Shown piece by piece: positions 9,129 through 19,609 of a stretch of DNA of 64,000 nt. Below the pieces are notes generated by a model. That model was not told the origin of the DNA and ran no database searches. It saw only the letters and a program-made list of their open reading frames with translations. A program made the position numbers and the translations under genes. This DNA comes from Aeromicrobium terrae (GTDB lineage Bacteria; Actinomycetota; Actinomycetes; Propionibacteriales; Nocardioidaceae): the NCBI RefSeq assembly GCF_008039565.1, contig NZ_VDUX01000001.1, positions 434,001-498,000 on the forward strand, in the 5' to 3' direction. The first letter of the stretch is position 1, and each line of letters starts with the position of its first letter.

Positions 9129-9239
9129 CTCATGCCGATGAGTCCTGGCCCCGAGATTTGCTCCGTAGACCACCAGCGTGCGACGACGGGGTGGTGCTCG
9201 CGGGAGCAAATCTCGCAGCAGGAACGCCCGCTCATGCCG
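9129..9239. repeat. MITE-like palindromic element flanked by 9-bp direct repeats
   Basis: Inverted arms CGAGATTTGCTCC (9152-9164) and GGAGCAAATCTCG (9203-9215) match perfectly. Inner arms ACCACC (9169-9174) and GGTGGT (9190-9195) nest inside, and outer TCCTG (9143-9147) pairs with CAGGA (9219-9223). The direct repeat CTCATGCCG occurs at 9129-9137 and 9231-9239, about 14 bp outside the palindrome on each side, like a target-site duplication. A relative lies at 31821-31884. No protein-coding capacity. Confidence 0.6.
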
Positions 9240-9367
9240 CGACGTGCGCACTGTCGTGTGGACGGCCGAGATGTCCACGGCCCGACGATTGGGCTGGGCA
9301 AGTGTCGGTGTCTTGCGATAGCTCGAGTTCAACATTTGACTGGAATATCAGTGGAAAACGATGGGTC

Positions 9368-9390
9368 TCGAACGCATGTTCTGATAGGTT
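9368..9390 (+). promoter_or_regulatory. LexA/SOS box over an extended -10; probable leaderless promoter
   Basis: TCGAACGCATGTTCTG (9368-9383) matches the actinobacterial SOS box TCGAAC-N4-GTTCGA in all but one or two positions. It overlaps TGA-TAGGTT (9382-9390), an extended -10 of TGn-TAnnnT form. The ATG at 9397 lies 7 nt after the -10, where transcription would start, so the mRNA is probably leaderless. LexA binding would cover the promoter. Confidence 0.75.
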
Positions 9391-9396
9391 GGAAGC

Positions 9397-10578
9397 ATGT
9401 TCGGGGAGGACGAGACCACCATCACCACGTTGCGCGACGCAGCGCAGGCGCTGCGGTCAGTCACCACGCCCGACACCGAGACCGCGAAGGCGCTCAAGGC
9501 CGCGATCGACGTCCTGACCACCGAGCTGTCGGTGGTGCTGGCCGAGATCGACGAGACCGAGGCCCACGAGGACGACGGTGCCTCGTCCATCGCCACCTGG
9601 GGCCGGCGCGAGCTGCACCAGGACGCCGGCCGGACCCGTCAGCTGGTCCGCGCCGCGAGAACGTTCCGTGACCTGCCGTCCGTGGGTGAAGCAGCGCGTA
9701 CCGGTGAGCTGTCGTTCGAGCACGTCAACGCGTTCACCTTCGCCCTCAAGCACGTCGGCCACGACGAGACTCGTCAGCTCGAAGGGCCGCTGCTCGACGT
9801 CGCAAAGACCGTCGCACCCGGTGAGCTGTTCGAGAAGGTCCGCAACATCCGCGACGTGCTGCACGGTGACGACCTCGACAAGGCCTGGCTCGACGGCATG
9901 GAGAAGCACGACATCCGCCTCAAGCGCTGCGGCGAAGGGTTCGTCCCGACCGGGTTCCTCGACATCGAGACCGGTGTCCTGTTCAAGACGATCATGAACA
10001 GCCTCTCGATCTCGCGAGACGCCGACGACGACCGCACCCTCGCCGAACGACGGATGGACGCCTTCACCGACCTGTGCCGCTCGGTCCTGGAGAACGGACT
10101 CCCCGCCGACAACGGCATCCGCCCTCACCTGTTCGTCACCGTCGAAGCCGACACGCTGAAGGCCATCGCCGACGAGTCCGCCCAGAAGGCCTTGGATCTC
10201 GACCTGAAGCCGGCGCACCTCGAGGGATTCGGTCCGATCGGGCCCCAGCTCCTCAGCCACCTGCTCTGCGGAGCCGAGATCACCCCCATCCTGGTCAAGA
10301 CCATCGGCCGCAACACCGAAGTGTTGGACGTCGGCCGTTCCGAACGGCTCGCCACACTGAAGCAGGCCAAGGCGATCCGGCACCGGCAGAACGCCAGATG
10401 CGCCTCACCCGGCTGTCATCACCCCATCGCGCACAACCATCACCAGGTCTGGTGGACCCACGGTGGCAACACCGACCTCGACGACCTCGACGACCTCGAC
10501 GGCCGATGCCGCAAGTGCCACGCCCTCATCCACGCCGGCAAGCTCGACGCCACCCGCGGATCACCCCAGACCGTCTAG
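9397..10578 (+). CDS. DUF222 / HNH endonuclease-domain protein (13E12 repeat family type)
   Basis: 393 residues: an N-terminal DUF222 helical region (about 20-300) and a C-terminal HNH-like module (about 330-385) with CASPGC, HNHHQVWWTHGG and CRKCHALIH, giving the zinc-cysteine pairs and His residues of the fold. Three identical 9-bp units encode D-L-D repeats just before the final cysteines, and the usual Asn of HNH is not evident there, so activity is uncertain. In mycobacteria the related 13E12 genes are SOS-induced (family knowledge), and the SOS box found here agrees. Convergent with the DUF1992 gene, overlapping by 4 bp. Role unknown; a selfish or damage-responsive nuclease is possible. 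Confidence 0.85.
   Translation: MFGEDETTITTLRDAAQALRSVTTPDTETAKALKAAIDVLTTELSVVLAEIDETEAHEDDGASSIATWGRRELHQDAGRTRQLVRAARTFRDLPSVGEAARTGELSFEHVNAFTFALKHVGHDETRQLEGPLLDVAKTVAPGELFEKVRNIRDVLHGDDLDKAWLDGMEKHDIRLKRCGEGFVPTGFLDIETGVLFKTIMNSLSISRDADDDRTLAERRMDAFTDLCRSVLENGLPADNGIRPHLFVTVEADTLKAIADESAQKALDLDLKPAHLEGFGPIGPQLLSHLLCGAEITPILVKTIGRNTEVLDVGRSERLATLKQAKAIRHRQNARCASPGCHHPIAHNHHQVWWTHGGNTDLDDLDDLDGRCRKCHALIHAGKLDATRGSPQTV
10474..10500 (+). repeat. Three perfect 9-bp tandem units inside the HNH domain
   Basis: GACCTCGAC is repeated three times without error, encoding D-L-D units between the HH and CxxC parts of the HNH module. The unit length keeps the frame, so copy-number change would lengthen the loop without breaking the protein. 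Confidence 0.8.
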
Positions 10579-11027
10579 GTCCGCCGGCGGCTCCGGCGCT
10601 CCCTCCACGCCGCCACCTCGGCATCGACGTCCCGGGTCGGAGTGATCACCGGCGGCCCGCCGAGGAGCTGCCGACGCGCCTCCACCACCCGGGCGTTGAA
10701 GTCCTCGACGATCTCGCGGACCCGGCGCTCGTCGCGCTGACCGTCGAGCACGTCGTCGAGCCGGGCGTCCTCACCGCGCAGGGCCAGCGCCGGGGGCAGC
10801 ACGCCGGTGATCTGCTCGCGGTCGATCAGCCGCTTGATCCACCAGTCCGGGTCGTGCGTGGTGTCGAGGTCAGGGATCGGCTTGCCGGCGCCGGGAAGGT
10901 CGTCGAAGTCGCCGCGCTCGATCGCCCGCTGGACCTCCAGGTCGACCCAGCGGGCCTGGTGCTCCATCCGCCGGTCCCGGGCCTTCTGGTCCTCGCCGGC
11001 GCGGTGGCGTCGTCTCTTCTCGCTCAT
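10575..11027 (-). CDS. DUF1992 (DnaJ-C28-like) domain protein
   Basis: 150 residues. The core AIERGDFDDLPGAGKPI followed by DWWIKRLIDREQ is the DUF1992 hallmark, shared with the C-terminal part of eukaryotic DNAJC28; no J-domain is present. The N- and C-termini are strongly basic (KRRRHR and RERRSRRR). ATG at 11027 follows a good GGAGG site. Biological role unknown. Divergent from the acyl-CoA ligase (56 bp apart) and convergent with the DUF222 gene. Confidence 0.8.
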   Translation of the reverse strand: MSEKRRRHRAGEDQKARDRRMEHQARWVDLEVQRAIERGDFDDLPGAGKPIPDLDTTHDPDWWIKRLIDREQITGVLPPALALRGEDARLDDVLDGQRDERRVREIVEDFNARVVEARRQLLGGPPVITPTRDVDAEVAAWRERRSRRRT

Positions 11028-11082
11028 GACCACCTCCAGCCTAGGCAGGCCGGCCAGGCCGGTCTCGGGCAGAATCTCGCTC

Positions 11083-12705
11083 ATGGCGCATCGACTCGAC
11101 CTCGCCCGCTGGCGTGACGCCGCCACGGCCACCGTCGGATCCGGTCTGCTCCGGCCCGTCGGGCCGGTCACGGGCGCGAAGCTGCTCTCCGGGCTCTGGC
11201 GCACCGGTCTGACGCCCGCCGCGGCCGTCGCCATCGGCGCCGCGAAGCATTCCGGCCGGCCCGTGCTGGTCGACGACCGGGGGAGCGTCACGTACCGCGA
11301 GCTCGACTGCCGGATGGAGGCGGTCGCCGGCGCCCTCGTGCAGGACGCCGACGCGCCGGACAGCGTCGCGATCCTCTGCCGCAACCACCGCGGCTTTCTC
11401 GAGGCGATGGCCGTCGGGTCGCGGCTCGGCGCCGAGGTGGTGCTCCTCAACAGCGAGGTCACCGAGGCGCAGCTCGCTCGGATCCTCGGACGCCATCGCC
11501 CGGACGTCCTCGTGCACGACGAGGAGTACGCCGCCATCGTCGACTCCAGCGGTTTCGACGGGCAGCGCGTCGTCGCGTGGCACGACGGCGCGACGAACGC
11601 CACCACCCTCGACGAGCTCGCCGAGCACGACGGGCGACCCGCACCGGCCAACCACCGCACGGGCAAGCTGACCCTTCTCACCTCGGGCACCACGGGCCTC
11701 GCCAAGGGCGTCTCCCGCAGCGTGAACCCGGTCGCCGTCGCCGAGAGCGTGGCGACGGGCATGGGCGTGCTGCGACTGCGTGAGGGCGACGTGGCGGTGA
11801 TCCCGCCGCTGTTCTTCCACGCGCTCGGCTTCGCGCTGCTGCTCAGCACCCTCGCGGTCAACGGCACCGTGGTATGCCACCGACGGTTCGACGCCGACCA
11901 GACCCTCGACGACATCGCCGAGCATCGAGCGACTGTGCTCACCGGCGTCCCCGTGATGTTCCAGCGCCTCCTCGCAGCGCGCAAGGAGCGGTCCGACGTC
12001 GACCTCTCGTCGATCCGGGTGGCCCTCACCGGCGCGTCGCCGATCTCGCCGGGCACGGTTCGGGAGGTCATGGAGGTCTTCGGACCGGTGCTGGTCAACC
12101 TCTACGGCTCCACCGAGACCGGCATCGTCTCGATGGCCTCGCCGCAGGACCTCCTCGACGAGCCCTCCACCCTCGGGCGGCCGGGCATCGGCATCTCGGT
12201 GCGGATCCTGCGGGACGACCGGTCCCGCTGCGACGTGGGGGAGCGGGGCACGATCTTCATGCGCGGCGGGCTGATGTTCGAGGGCTACACCGAGGACGGC
12301 GCGGACACCCCGGAGGCCAAGGAAGTCGTCGACGGGCACGTCAACACCGGTGACATGGGCCACCTTGACGCCAAGGGGCGGCTGTACGTCGACGGGCGCG
12401 ACGACGACATGGTGGTCTCCGGCGGGGAGAACGTCTTCCCGCTCGAGGTCGAGCAGGTGATCGCCGAGCACCCAGACGTCGACGAGGCCGTCGTGCTGGG
12501 CGTCAGGGACGAGGAGTTCGGCCAGGTGCTGCGCGCCTACGTCACGCTCGCCGAGGGCTGCGACGACCCGGGGGAGCAGGCCCTGCGCGACCACGTCCGC
12601 GGCCGGCTGGAGAAGTACAAGGTGCCCCGACAGGTCGTGGTCGTGCCAGACTTCCCTCGCAACGCCACGGGCAAGATCCTGCGGTCCAAGATCGCGTCCG
12701 ACTGA
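11083..12705 (+). CDS. Acyl-CoA synthetase (FadD-type AMP-forming ligase)
   Basis: 540 residues of the ANL superfamily. TSGTTGLAKG (about 200-209) is the ATP/AMP P-loop, YGSTETG the A5 motif, GDMGHLDAKGRLYVDGR the hinge region, and Lys531 in NATGKILRSK the catalytic lysine of the C-terminal domain. It activates a carboxylic acid as acyl-AMP and then acyl-CoA. The chain length is unknown; a short hydrophobic N-terminal region suggests membrane association. ATG at 11083 chosen; longer in-frame readings are antisense to DUF1992. A secreted lipase follows 31 bp later, which fits use of released fatty acids. Confidence 0.88.
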   Translation: MAHRLDLARWRDAATATVGSGLLRPVGPVTGAKLLSGLWRTGLTPAAAVAIGAAKHSGRPVLVDDRGSVTYRELDCRMEAVAGALVQDADAPDSVAILCRNHRGFLEAMAVGSRLGAEVVLLNSEVTEAQLARILGRHRPDVLVHDEEYAAIVDSSGFDGQRVVAWHDGATNATTLDELAEHDGRPAPANHRTGKLTLLTSGTTGLAKGVSRSVNPVAVAESVATGMGVLRLREGDVAVIPPLFFHALGFALLLSTLAVNGTVVCHRRFDADQTLDDIAEHRATVLTGVPVMFQRLLAARKERSDVDLSSIRVALTGASPISPGTVREVMEVFGPVLVNLYGSTETGIVSMASPQDLLDEPSTLGRPGIGISVRILRDDRSRCDVGERGTIFMRGGLMFEGYTEDGADTPEAKEVVDGHVNTGDMGHLDAKGRLYVDGRDDDMVVSGGENVFPLEVEQVIAEHPDVDEAVVLGVRDEEFGQVLRAYVTLAEGCDDPGEQALRDHVRGRLEKYKVPRQVVVVPDFPRNATGKILRSKIASD

Positions 12706-12736
12706 CGTCACTCCCGACCATCGAAGGCGAGCCGCC

Positions 12737-14059
12737 GTGAAGACCTCCCTCGTCCACCGGATCCTGGCGCTCGTCATCGGCGTCGCTGCGGCCCTGACAG
12801 CGGTGCAGCCGGCCGGGGCCTCGACGCTCGGCGACCCGTCGACCGACCCGTTCTACCGGTACACCGGCAGCGCCCCGCTGGAGAGCATCGAGCCCGGCAC
12901 GGTCCTGCGGACCCGGCACCTGCCGTACCACCTGGCCGGCATCCCGCTGCCCGTCCGCACCACGCAGCTGCTCTTCCGCACGACCGGCGCGCGAGGACAG
13001 GCCACCCTCGGTGTCACCACGGTGGTCCGGCCACTCCTCGGCGCCGCCTCGCGCCGTGTGGTGGCGTACCAGTCGTTCTACGACTCGTCGGACCCCGCCG
13101 ACCAGCCGTCCAGCGTCATCGCCGGATCGATGAAGCTGCCCGGTGGCGCGATCGCCACGTTCGAAACCGGCCTCGTGCTGCCGTTCCTGCTCGCGGGCAG
13201 CGCCGTGGTCATCACCGACGTGGAGGGGCAGGACGCCAACATCGGTGCCGGGCCCGAGTACGGCCACAACACCCTCGACGGCCTGCGAGCCGCCTTCGCC
13301 AACCCGACCACGGGCATCGCACACGAGGCGAGAGTCGGGATGATCGGCTACTCCGGCGGGGCGATCGCCACCGAGTGGGCCGCCGAGATGGCGCCGACGT
13401 ATGCGCCGGACGTGGACCGCCGACTGGTCGGGGCGGCCATGGGTGGCGTCCTCGTCGACCCGATCCGCAACCTCCACTACGTCGACGGCACCCTGCTCTG
13501 GGCCGGCGTGCTGCCGCTGGCGCTCGTCGGCCTCGGCCGGGCGTACGACGTCGACCTGACCCCGTACCTGAGTGAACGAGGACTGGAGCTCACGTCCAAG
13601 TTGCGACGCGCAACGATCGCCAAGGCGCTCGGCCAGTACCCGGGACTGACGTTCGCCGAGCTGGTGAAGCCGCAGTACCGCGAGCCGGAGAGCATCCCGG
13701 AGCTCGTGGAGATCGCGAACCAGCTGATCATGGGGAAGGACGGCACGCCCAGCACGCCGCTGTTCATCGGGCAGGGGAGAAGGGGAGAGGTCGAGGGCGC
13801 CTCGGGCTCCAAGCCGGGGATCGGGCCCGGGGACGGGATCGCGATCGCCGGCGACGTCCGCACCCTGGCCCGGACGTACTGCGAGCGTGGCGTGGACGTG
13901 CTGTACCACGAGTACCCGCTAAGTCACGTCGGTTCGGTCCCGATCTGGACGTCGCAGGCGGTCGCGTGGCTGGGCGCTCGTCTCGCCGGCCGGGCTGTCC
14001 CGAACAACTGCGCGACGATCAAGCCCGGCAACGTCGTCGAGCCGGTCCCGGTGCCGTAG
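12737..14059 (+). CDS. Secretory lipase (LIP family, alpha/beta hydrolase)
   Basis: 440 residues with a signal peptide (about 1-28, cleavage near QPAGAS). GYSGG at about 204-208 places nucleophile Ser206. YPLSHVG near residue 400 supplies the likely His, and the acid is probably in the segment after the lid. The layout fits the secreted triacylglycerol lipase family PF03583 rather than ordinary GDSL or HSL esterases. GTG start with weak upstream pairing. Directly after the acyl-CoA ligase on the same strand, plausibly one unit for scavenging esters. Confidence 0.82.
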   Translation: MKTSLVHRILALVIGVAAALTAVQPAGASTLGDPSTDPFYRYTGSAPLESIEPGTVLRTRHLPYHLAGIPLPVRTTQLLFRTTGARGQATLGVTTVVRPLLGAASRRVVAYQSFYDSSDPADQPSSVIAGSMKLPGGAIATFETGLVLPFLLAGSAVVITDVEGQDANIGAGPEYGHNTLDGLRAAFANPTTGIAHEARVGMIGYSGGAIATEWAAEMAPTYAPDVDRRLVGAAMGGVLVDPIRNLHYVDGTLLWAGVLPLALVGLGRAYDVDLTPYLSERGLELTSKLRRATIAKALGQYPGLTFAELVKPQYREPESIPELVEIANQLIMGKDGTPSTPLFIGQGRRGEVEGASGSKPGIGPGDGIAIAGDVRTLARTYCERGVDVLYHEYPLSHVGSVPIWTSQAVAWLGARLAGRAVPNNCATIKPGNVVEPVPVP

Positions 14060-14092
14060 GGGACTGCCCGCTGCCGTTCGTATCTACGCAAG

Positions 14093-14121
14093 TTGACATA
14101 ATGTACATTATCGGACAACAT
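14093..14121 (+). promoter_or_regulatory. TTGACA box overlapping a perfect 14-bp palindrome
   Basis: TTGACA (14093-14098) is an exact -35 hexamer. ATAATGTACATTAT (14098-14111) is a perfect palindrome in the spacer, and a weak -10 (CAACAT or AACATT) lies near 14116-14122. AT-rich sequence is unusual for this chromosome. It looks like a TetR/MarR-type operator over the promoter of the acetyltransferase gene starting at 14174; the regulator is not encoded next to it. Confidence 0.6.
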
Positions 14122-14173
14122 TGCTCAAGCGTGGCACCCCTTCTGACCTGCGCTTCTGCGCAAGGATCGACGG

Positions 14174-14716
14174 ATGGCCAGCGAGCACCTCATCCGCATC
14201 AAGAGTCCGGAGTTCATCGCCATGTCGCGGCGGGTGCTGGAGGTCAGTGCGTTGACGTCGAGGCTCAATGCCGTGCCGTTCGACGACACGTCAGCCAGAT
14301 CTGAGCTCCTGGAGCAGATCCTGGGACGTCCGGTGCCCGACGGCGTCACGATCTACCCGCCGTTCTTCACCGACCACGGCCTGAACCTCGAGCTGTCCGA
14401 ACGGGTGTTCATCAACCAGGGGTGCACGTTCCTGGACTACGCCGGGATCCGCCTGGCGCCACGTGTCCTGATCGCCCCGAAGGTCACGTTCATCACCGTC
14501 GGGCACCCGGTGGACACCGACGAGCGCCGCGAATGGCTCACCGGAGGGCCCATCGACGTCGCGGAGAACGTCTGGATCGGTGCCGGCGCAACCATCCTGC
14601 CCGGCGTGAGGATCGGACGGGACGCCGTGATCGCCGCCGGTGCCGTCGTGTCGGAGGACGTCCCGGCGCGCACGCTCGTCAGCGGCCCGAAGGCGACGGC
14701 GCAGCGCGCGTTCTGA
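14174..14716 (+). CDS. Sugar O-acetyltransferase, hexapeptide-repeat (maltose acetyltransferase-like)
   Basis: 180 residues with a short N-terminal helical Mac-like region and a left-handed beta-helix made of hexapeptides, clearest in VWIGAGATILPGVRIGRD and AVIAAGAVV. The VGHPVD-ERR segment carries the catalytic His typical of maltose/galactoside acetyltransferases that use acetyl-CoA. Residues LNLELSERVFINQGCTFLD match the family. AAGGA precedes the ATG. It has its own palindrome-covered promoter. Its last 38 bp overlap the convergent membrane-protein gene. The acceptor is unknown. Confidence 0.85.
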   Translation: MASEHLIRIKSPEFIAMSRRVLEVSALTSRLNAVPFDDTSARSELLEQILGRPVPDGVTIYPPFFTDHGLNLELSERVFINQGCTFLDYAGIRLAPRVLIAPKVTFITVGHPVDTDERREWLTGGPIDVAENVWIGAGATILPGVRIGRDAVIAAGAVVSEDVPARTLVSGPKATAQRAF

Positions 14717-15650
14717 GCTCCACCGTGACGCCCAACAGGGCGATGAGCACCAGATAGGTCACGTTCTGGCTGATCTTCTCCGCCCACGTCGTCTCCTGAG
14801 GCAGCGGCGCGAGGAACCCGGTCAGCGTGCGGGCCAGCAGGGCGCCCCACGCGACGGCGGCGACGTGGCGTGGCGTCCAGTCCGCGGTGGTGCCCCAGCG
14901 GCTGAGGATGGTGAAGGCGATGGCCAGAACCGTCAGATCGATCACGACACCGGCCCATGACAGCGGAACGAAGTCGAAGGCGGCCAGGCCCACGAAGCCC
15001 GCCACCGCGCAGACCCACACCGCCGGTGTCCGGCCAGGCCTGCTGGTGGCGGGTCGCCCGAGTGGGCTGAGCGCCGCAAGGACGAGGGCGACCACAATTC
15101 CTCCTGCCACCGTGTACCGCTCTGGGCTGGAGTCCACCTCGTGGGCGTCCCACTGGTCCTGGTGCACGAGCAGGGCAACGAGCACAAGGCCCAGGCCCGT
15201 CACGACGATGCCCATACGTCCCAGCCACGGACCCGGCCGACGCGCCAGAGCCTGAGCCACGGCGATCGGGGCACCGACGCTCATCAGCACGTGCCCACCG
15301 ACCCAGGTGACCACGGCGTACCAGCCCAGCCCGCCGAAGGACGCCGCATCCACGATGGCGCCCCAGTCGTCGACGTCGTCACGAGCCGACGTGAACAGCG
15401 ACCCGTCGACGAACGTCGGCATCAGCACACCGAAGGCGGCTGCGAGCAAGAGGATCCCTCGCCATCCGCGACCCGTGCGCACCGCGACCTCGCGGATCAG
15501 GAGGGCCGCTCCCCCGTACAACGGCGCGAAGAAGACCACCAGGAAGAGCAGGCCGCCCACTCCCCCGATGTCACCCAGGTACGCCGCCAGCAGCTCGGCC
15601 GCGATCGGCGCGAGCACCAGCAGCGTCAAGACACCGACTCGTGAGCGCAT
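14679..15650 (-). CDS. Multi-pass membrane protein of unknown function
   Basis: 323 residues with about eight to nine hydrophobic segments spread over the whole length. An early membrane stretch carries FAPLYGGAALLIREVAVRTGRGWRG, and the C-terminal end is polar. No recognised transporter or enzyme motif. Convergent 3' overlap of 38 bp with the acetyltransferase gene. Upstream are 90 bp without genes before the UvrA-like gene on the same strand. GC-rich third positions support coding. Confidence 0.65.
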   Translation of the reverse strand: MRSRVGVLTLLVLAPIAAELLAAYLGDIGGVGGLLFLVVFFAPLYGGAALLIREVAVRTGRGWRGILLLAAAFGVLMPTFVDGSLFTSARDDVDDWGAIVDAASFGGLGWYAVVTWVGGHVLMSVGAPIAVAQALARRPGPWLGRMGIVVTGLGLVLVALLVHQDQWDAHEVDSSPERYTVAGGIVVALVLAALSPLGRPATSRPGRTPAVWVCAVAGFVGLAAFDFVPLSWAGVVIDLTVLAIAFTILSRWGTTADWTPRHVAAVAWGALLARTLTGFLAPLPQETTWAEKISQNVTYLVLIALLGVTVELRTRAAPSPSGR

Positions 15651-15740
15651 GACAGAACGCTAGAACCACTGGAATCCCAGCGAATCCGCCATGGGTCGAG
15701 ACGCGGACGCCGAAGGTAGCACTCGGGCCTAGACCTCCGG

Positions 15741-18134
<2,394 letters not shown>

Positions 18135-18250
18135 GGCGACGATCCAACCAGACCGCCACGACAGCGGGCTTCTCCATTCCTGCTGTCCTGTGCCACGCCT
18201 CATACCCAAGTCGGATGCCGTCGGTATCTGGATGGAGGCACACTGAGGCC

Positions 18251-19597
18251 ATGACCGCGACGACCCCGGACCACGTGCCGAGCTACATCGCCGACTGGCC
18301 GCCCGTCCCGAAGGGCCCGCTGCCGCCCGGCCCGCGTTGGCCCGCCCTGGTCCAGAGCCTGGCGTTCATGCGGTACCGGCACTCGTTCATCCCGTGGCTG
18401 CACCGGAAGTACGGCGACGTGTTCACGGTCAAGCTCATCCCCGACGGCCGCCAGATCGTCATGTTCTCGCGGCCGGAGCACATCAAGGAGATCTTCGCCG
18501 GCGACCCCGAGGTGTTCTACGCGGGCAAGGGCAACGCCGTCCTCGGCGCGATCATGGGCGAGCACTCCCTGCTGCTCGTCGACTCCGCCGAGCACAAGCG
18601 GGCCCGCAAGCTGCTGATGCCCGCGTTCTCGCCCCGCGCCCTGAAGGGCTACGAGGACATGGTTGTCGATATCGCACGCAGCGAGGTAGAGAGCTGGCGC
18701 GACGGCACGACGTTCCGCTCGCTCGACCGGATGAACGCGGTCACCCTCGAGGTGATCATGAAGGTCGTCTTCGGCCTCACCGACGAGACGCGGCTGCGCG
18801 AGCTGCGGCCGCTGCTCCGCGGCGTCATCAACGTCAGTCCGGCCGTCCTCATCGGCATCGGCTACCCCTGGCTGATGAAGTACGGCATGTGGAAGCGGTT
18901 CGTGGACAACCGCGACGAGCTCGACCGCGCGCTCTACCGGCTCATCGCCGAGCGTCGCGCCGAGCCGGACCTGGCCTCGCGCACCGACGTCCTGTCGCAG
19001 CTCATCCTGGTCGGCGACGACGAGGACGAGGTGCCGCTCAACGACGCCGAGCTGCGCGACCAGCTCGTCACGCTGCTGCTCGCCGGCCACGAGACCACCG
19101 CGACCGCGCTCGCCTGGACGCTGCACGAGCTGGGCCGCTCGCGTGAGCACCTCGCCCGGGCCCGGAAGGCGGCCGACGAGGGCGACGACGCGTACCTGGA
19201 GGCCGTCCTCAAGGAGTCGATGCGCCTGCACCCGGTGATCCCGATGGTGGTCCGGCTGCTGATGCAGCCCGCGACCATCGGCGGGACGGAGATCCCGGCG
19301 GGTGCCAGCGTCGCGCCGTCGATCATCCTGAGCCACCAGGAGAACTTCGCCGACCCGGACGTCTTCCGCCCGGCACGCTTCCTCGACGAGAAGGTCCAGG
19401 CCAACACCTGGATCCCGTTCGGCGGCGGCGTGCGGCGGTGCATCGGGGCGGGCTTCTCGCTCATGGAGGGCGTCGCCGTGCTGCGCGAGATGCTCCAGCG
19501 ATTCGACGTCGTCGCGGACGAGCCGGACGTGCCCAAGGTCCGCAACATCACCAGCGTGCCCCGGCACGGCTCGCGGATCACCGTTCGCGCGCGCTGA
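18251..19597 (+). CDS. Cytochrome P450
   Basis: 448 residues. AGHETT is the oxygen-binding I-helix, KESMRLHP the ExxR helix, and PFGGGVRRCIGAGF the heme loop with Cys397 as thiolate ligand. The proline-rich PKGPLPPGPRW start resembles CYP families acting on lipophilic substrates. No membrane anchor, so soluble and dependent on separate ferredoxin/reductase partners, which are not visible here. It leads a same-strand cluster with a metallo-hydrolase (12 bp away) and a DMT transporter, possibly one operon. Substrate unknown. Confidence 0.92.
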   Translation: MTATTPDHVPSYIADWPPVPKGPLPPGPRWPALVQSLAFMRYRHSFIPWLHRKYGDVFTVKLIPDGRQIVMFSRPEHIKEIFAGDPEVFYAGKGNAVLGAIMGEHSLLLVDSAEHKRARKLLMPAFSPRALKGYEDMVVDIARSEVESWRDGTTFRSLDRMNAVTLEVIMKVVFGLTDETRLRELRPLLRGVINVSPAVLIGIGYPWLMKYGMWKRFVDNRDELDRALYRLIAERRAEPDLASRTDVLSQLILVGDDEDEVPLNDAELRDQLVTLLLAGHETTATALAWTLHELGRSREHLARARKAADEGDDAYLEAVLKESMRLHPVIPMVVRLLMQPATIGGTEIPAGASVAPSIILSHQENFADPDVFRPARFLDEKVQANTWIPFGGGVRRCIGAGFSLMEGVAVLREMLQRFDVVADEPDVPKVRNITSVPRHGSRITVRAR

Positions 19598-19609
19598 CAT
19601 CATGGCCGG

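Noticed and set aside
9256-9280. Short GTGGAC/GTCCAC inverted repeat near the 9.1-kb element
   Set aside because: Only six base pairs, outside the conserved palindrome and not shared by the other copies.
9336-9341. TTGACT as -35 of the DUF222 promoter
   Set aside because: It is 43 bp from the chosen -10, far outside the usual 16-19 bp.
9027-9396. Several short frames between alkA and the DUF222 gene
   Set aside because: They cross the palindromic element, lack third-position G/C bias and have no ribosome site. The segment is better explained as repeat plus promoter.
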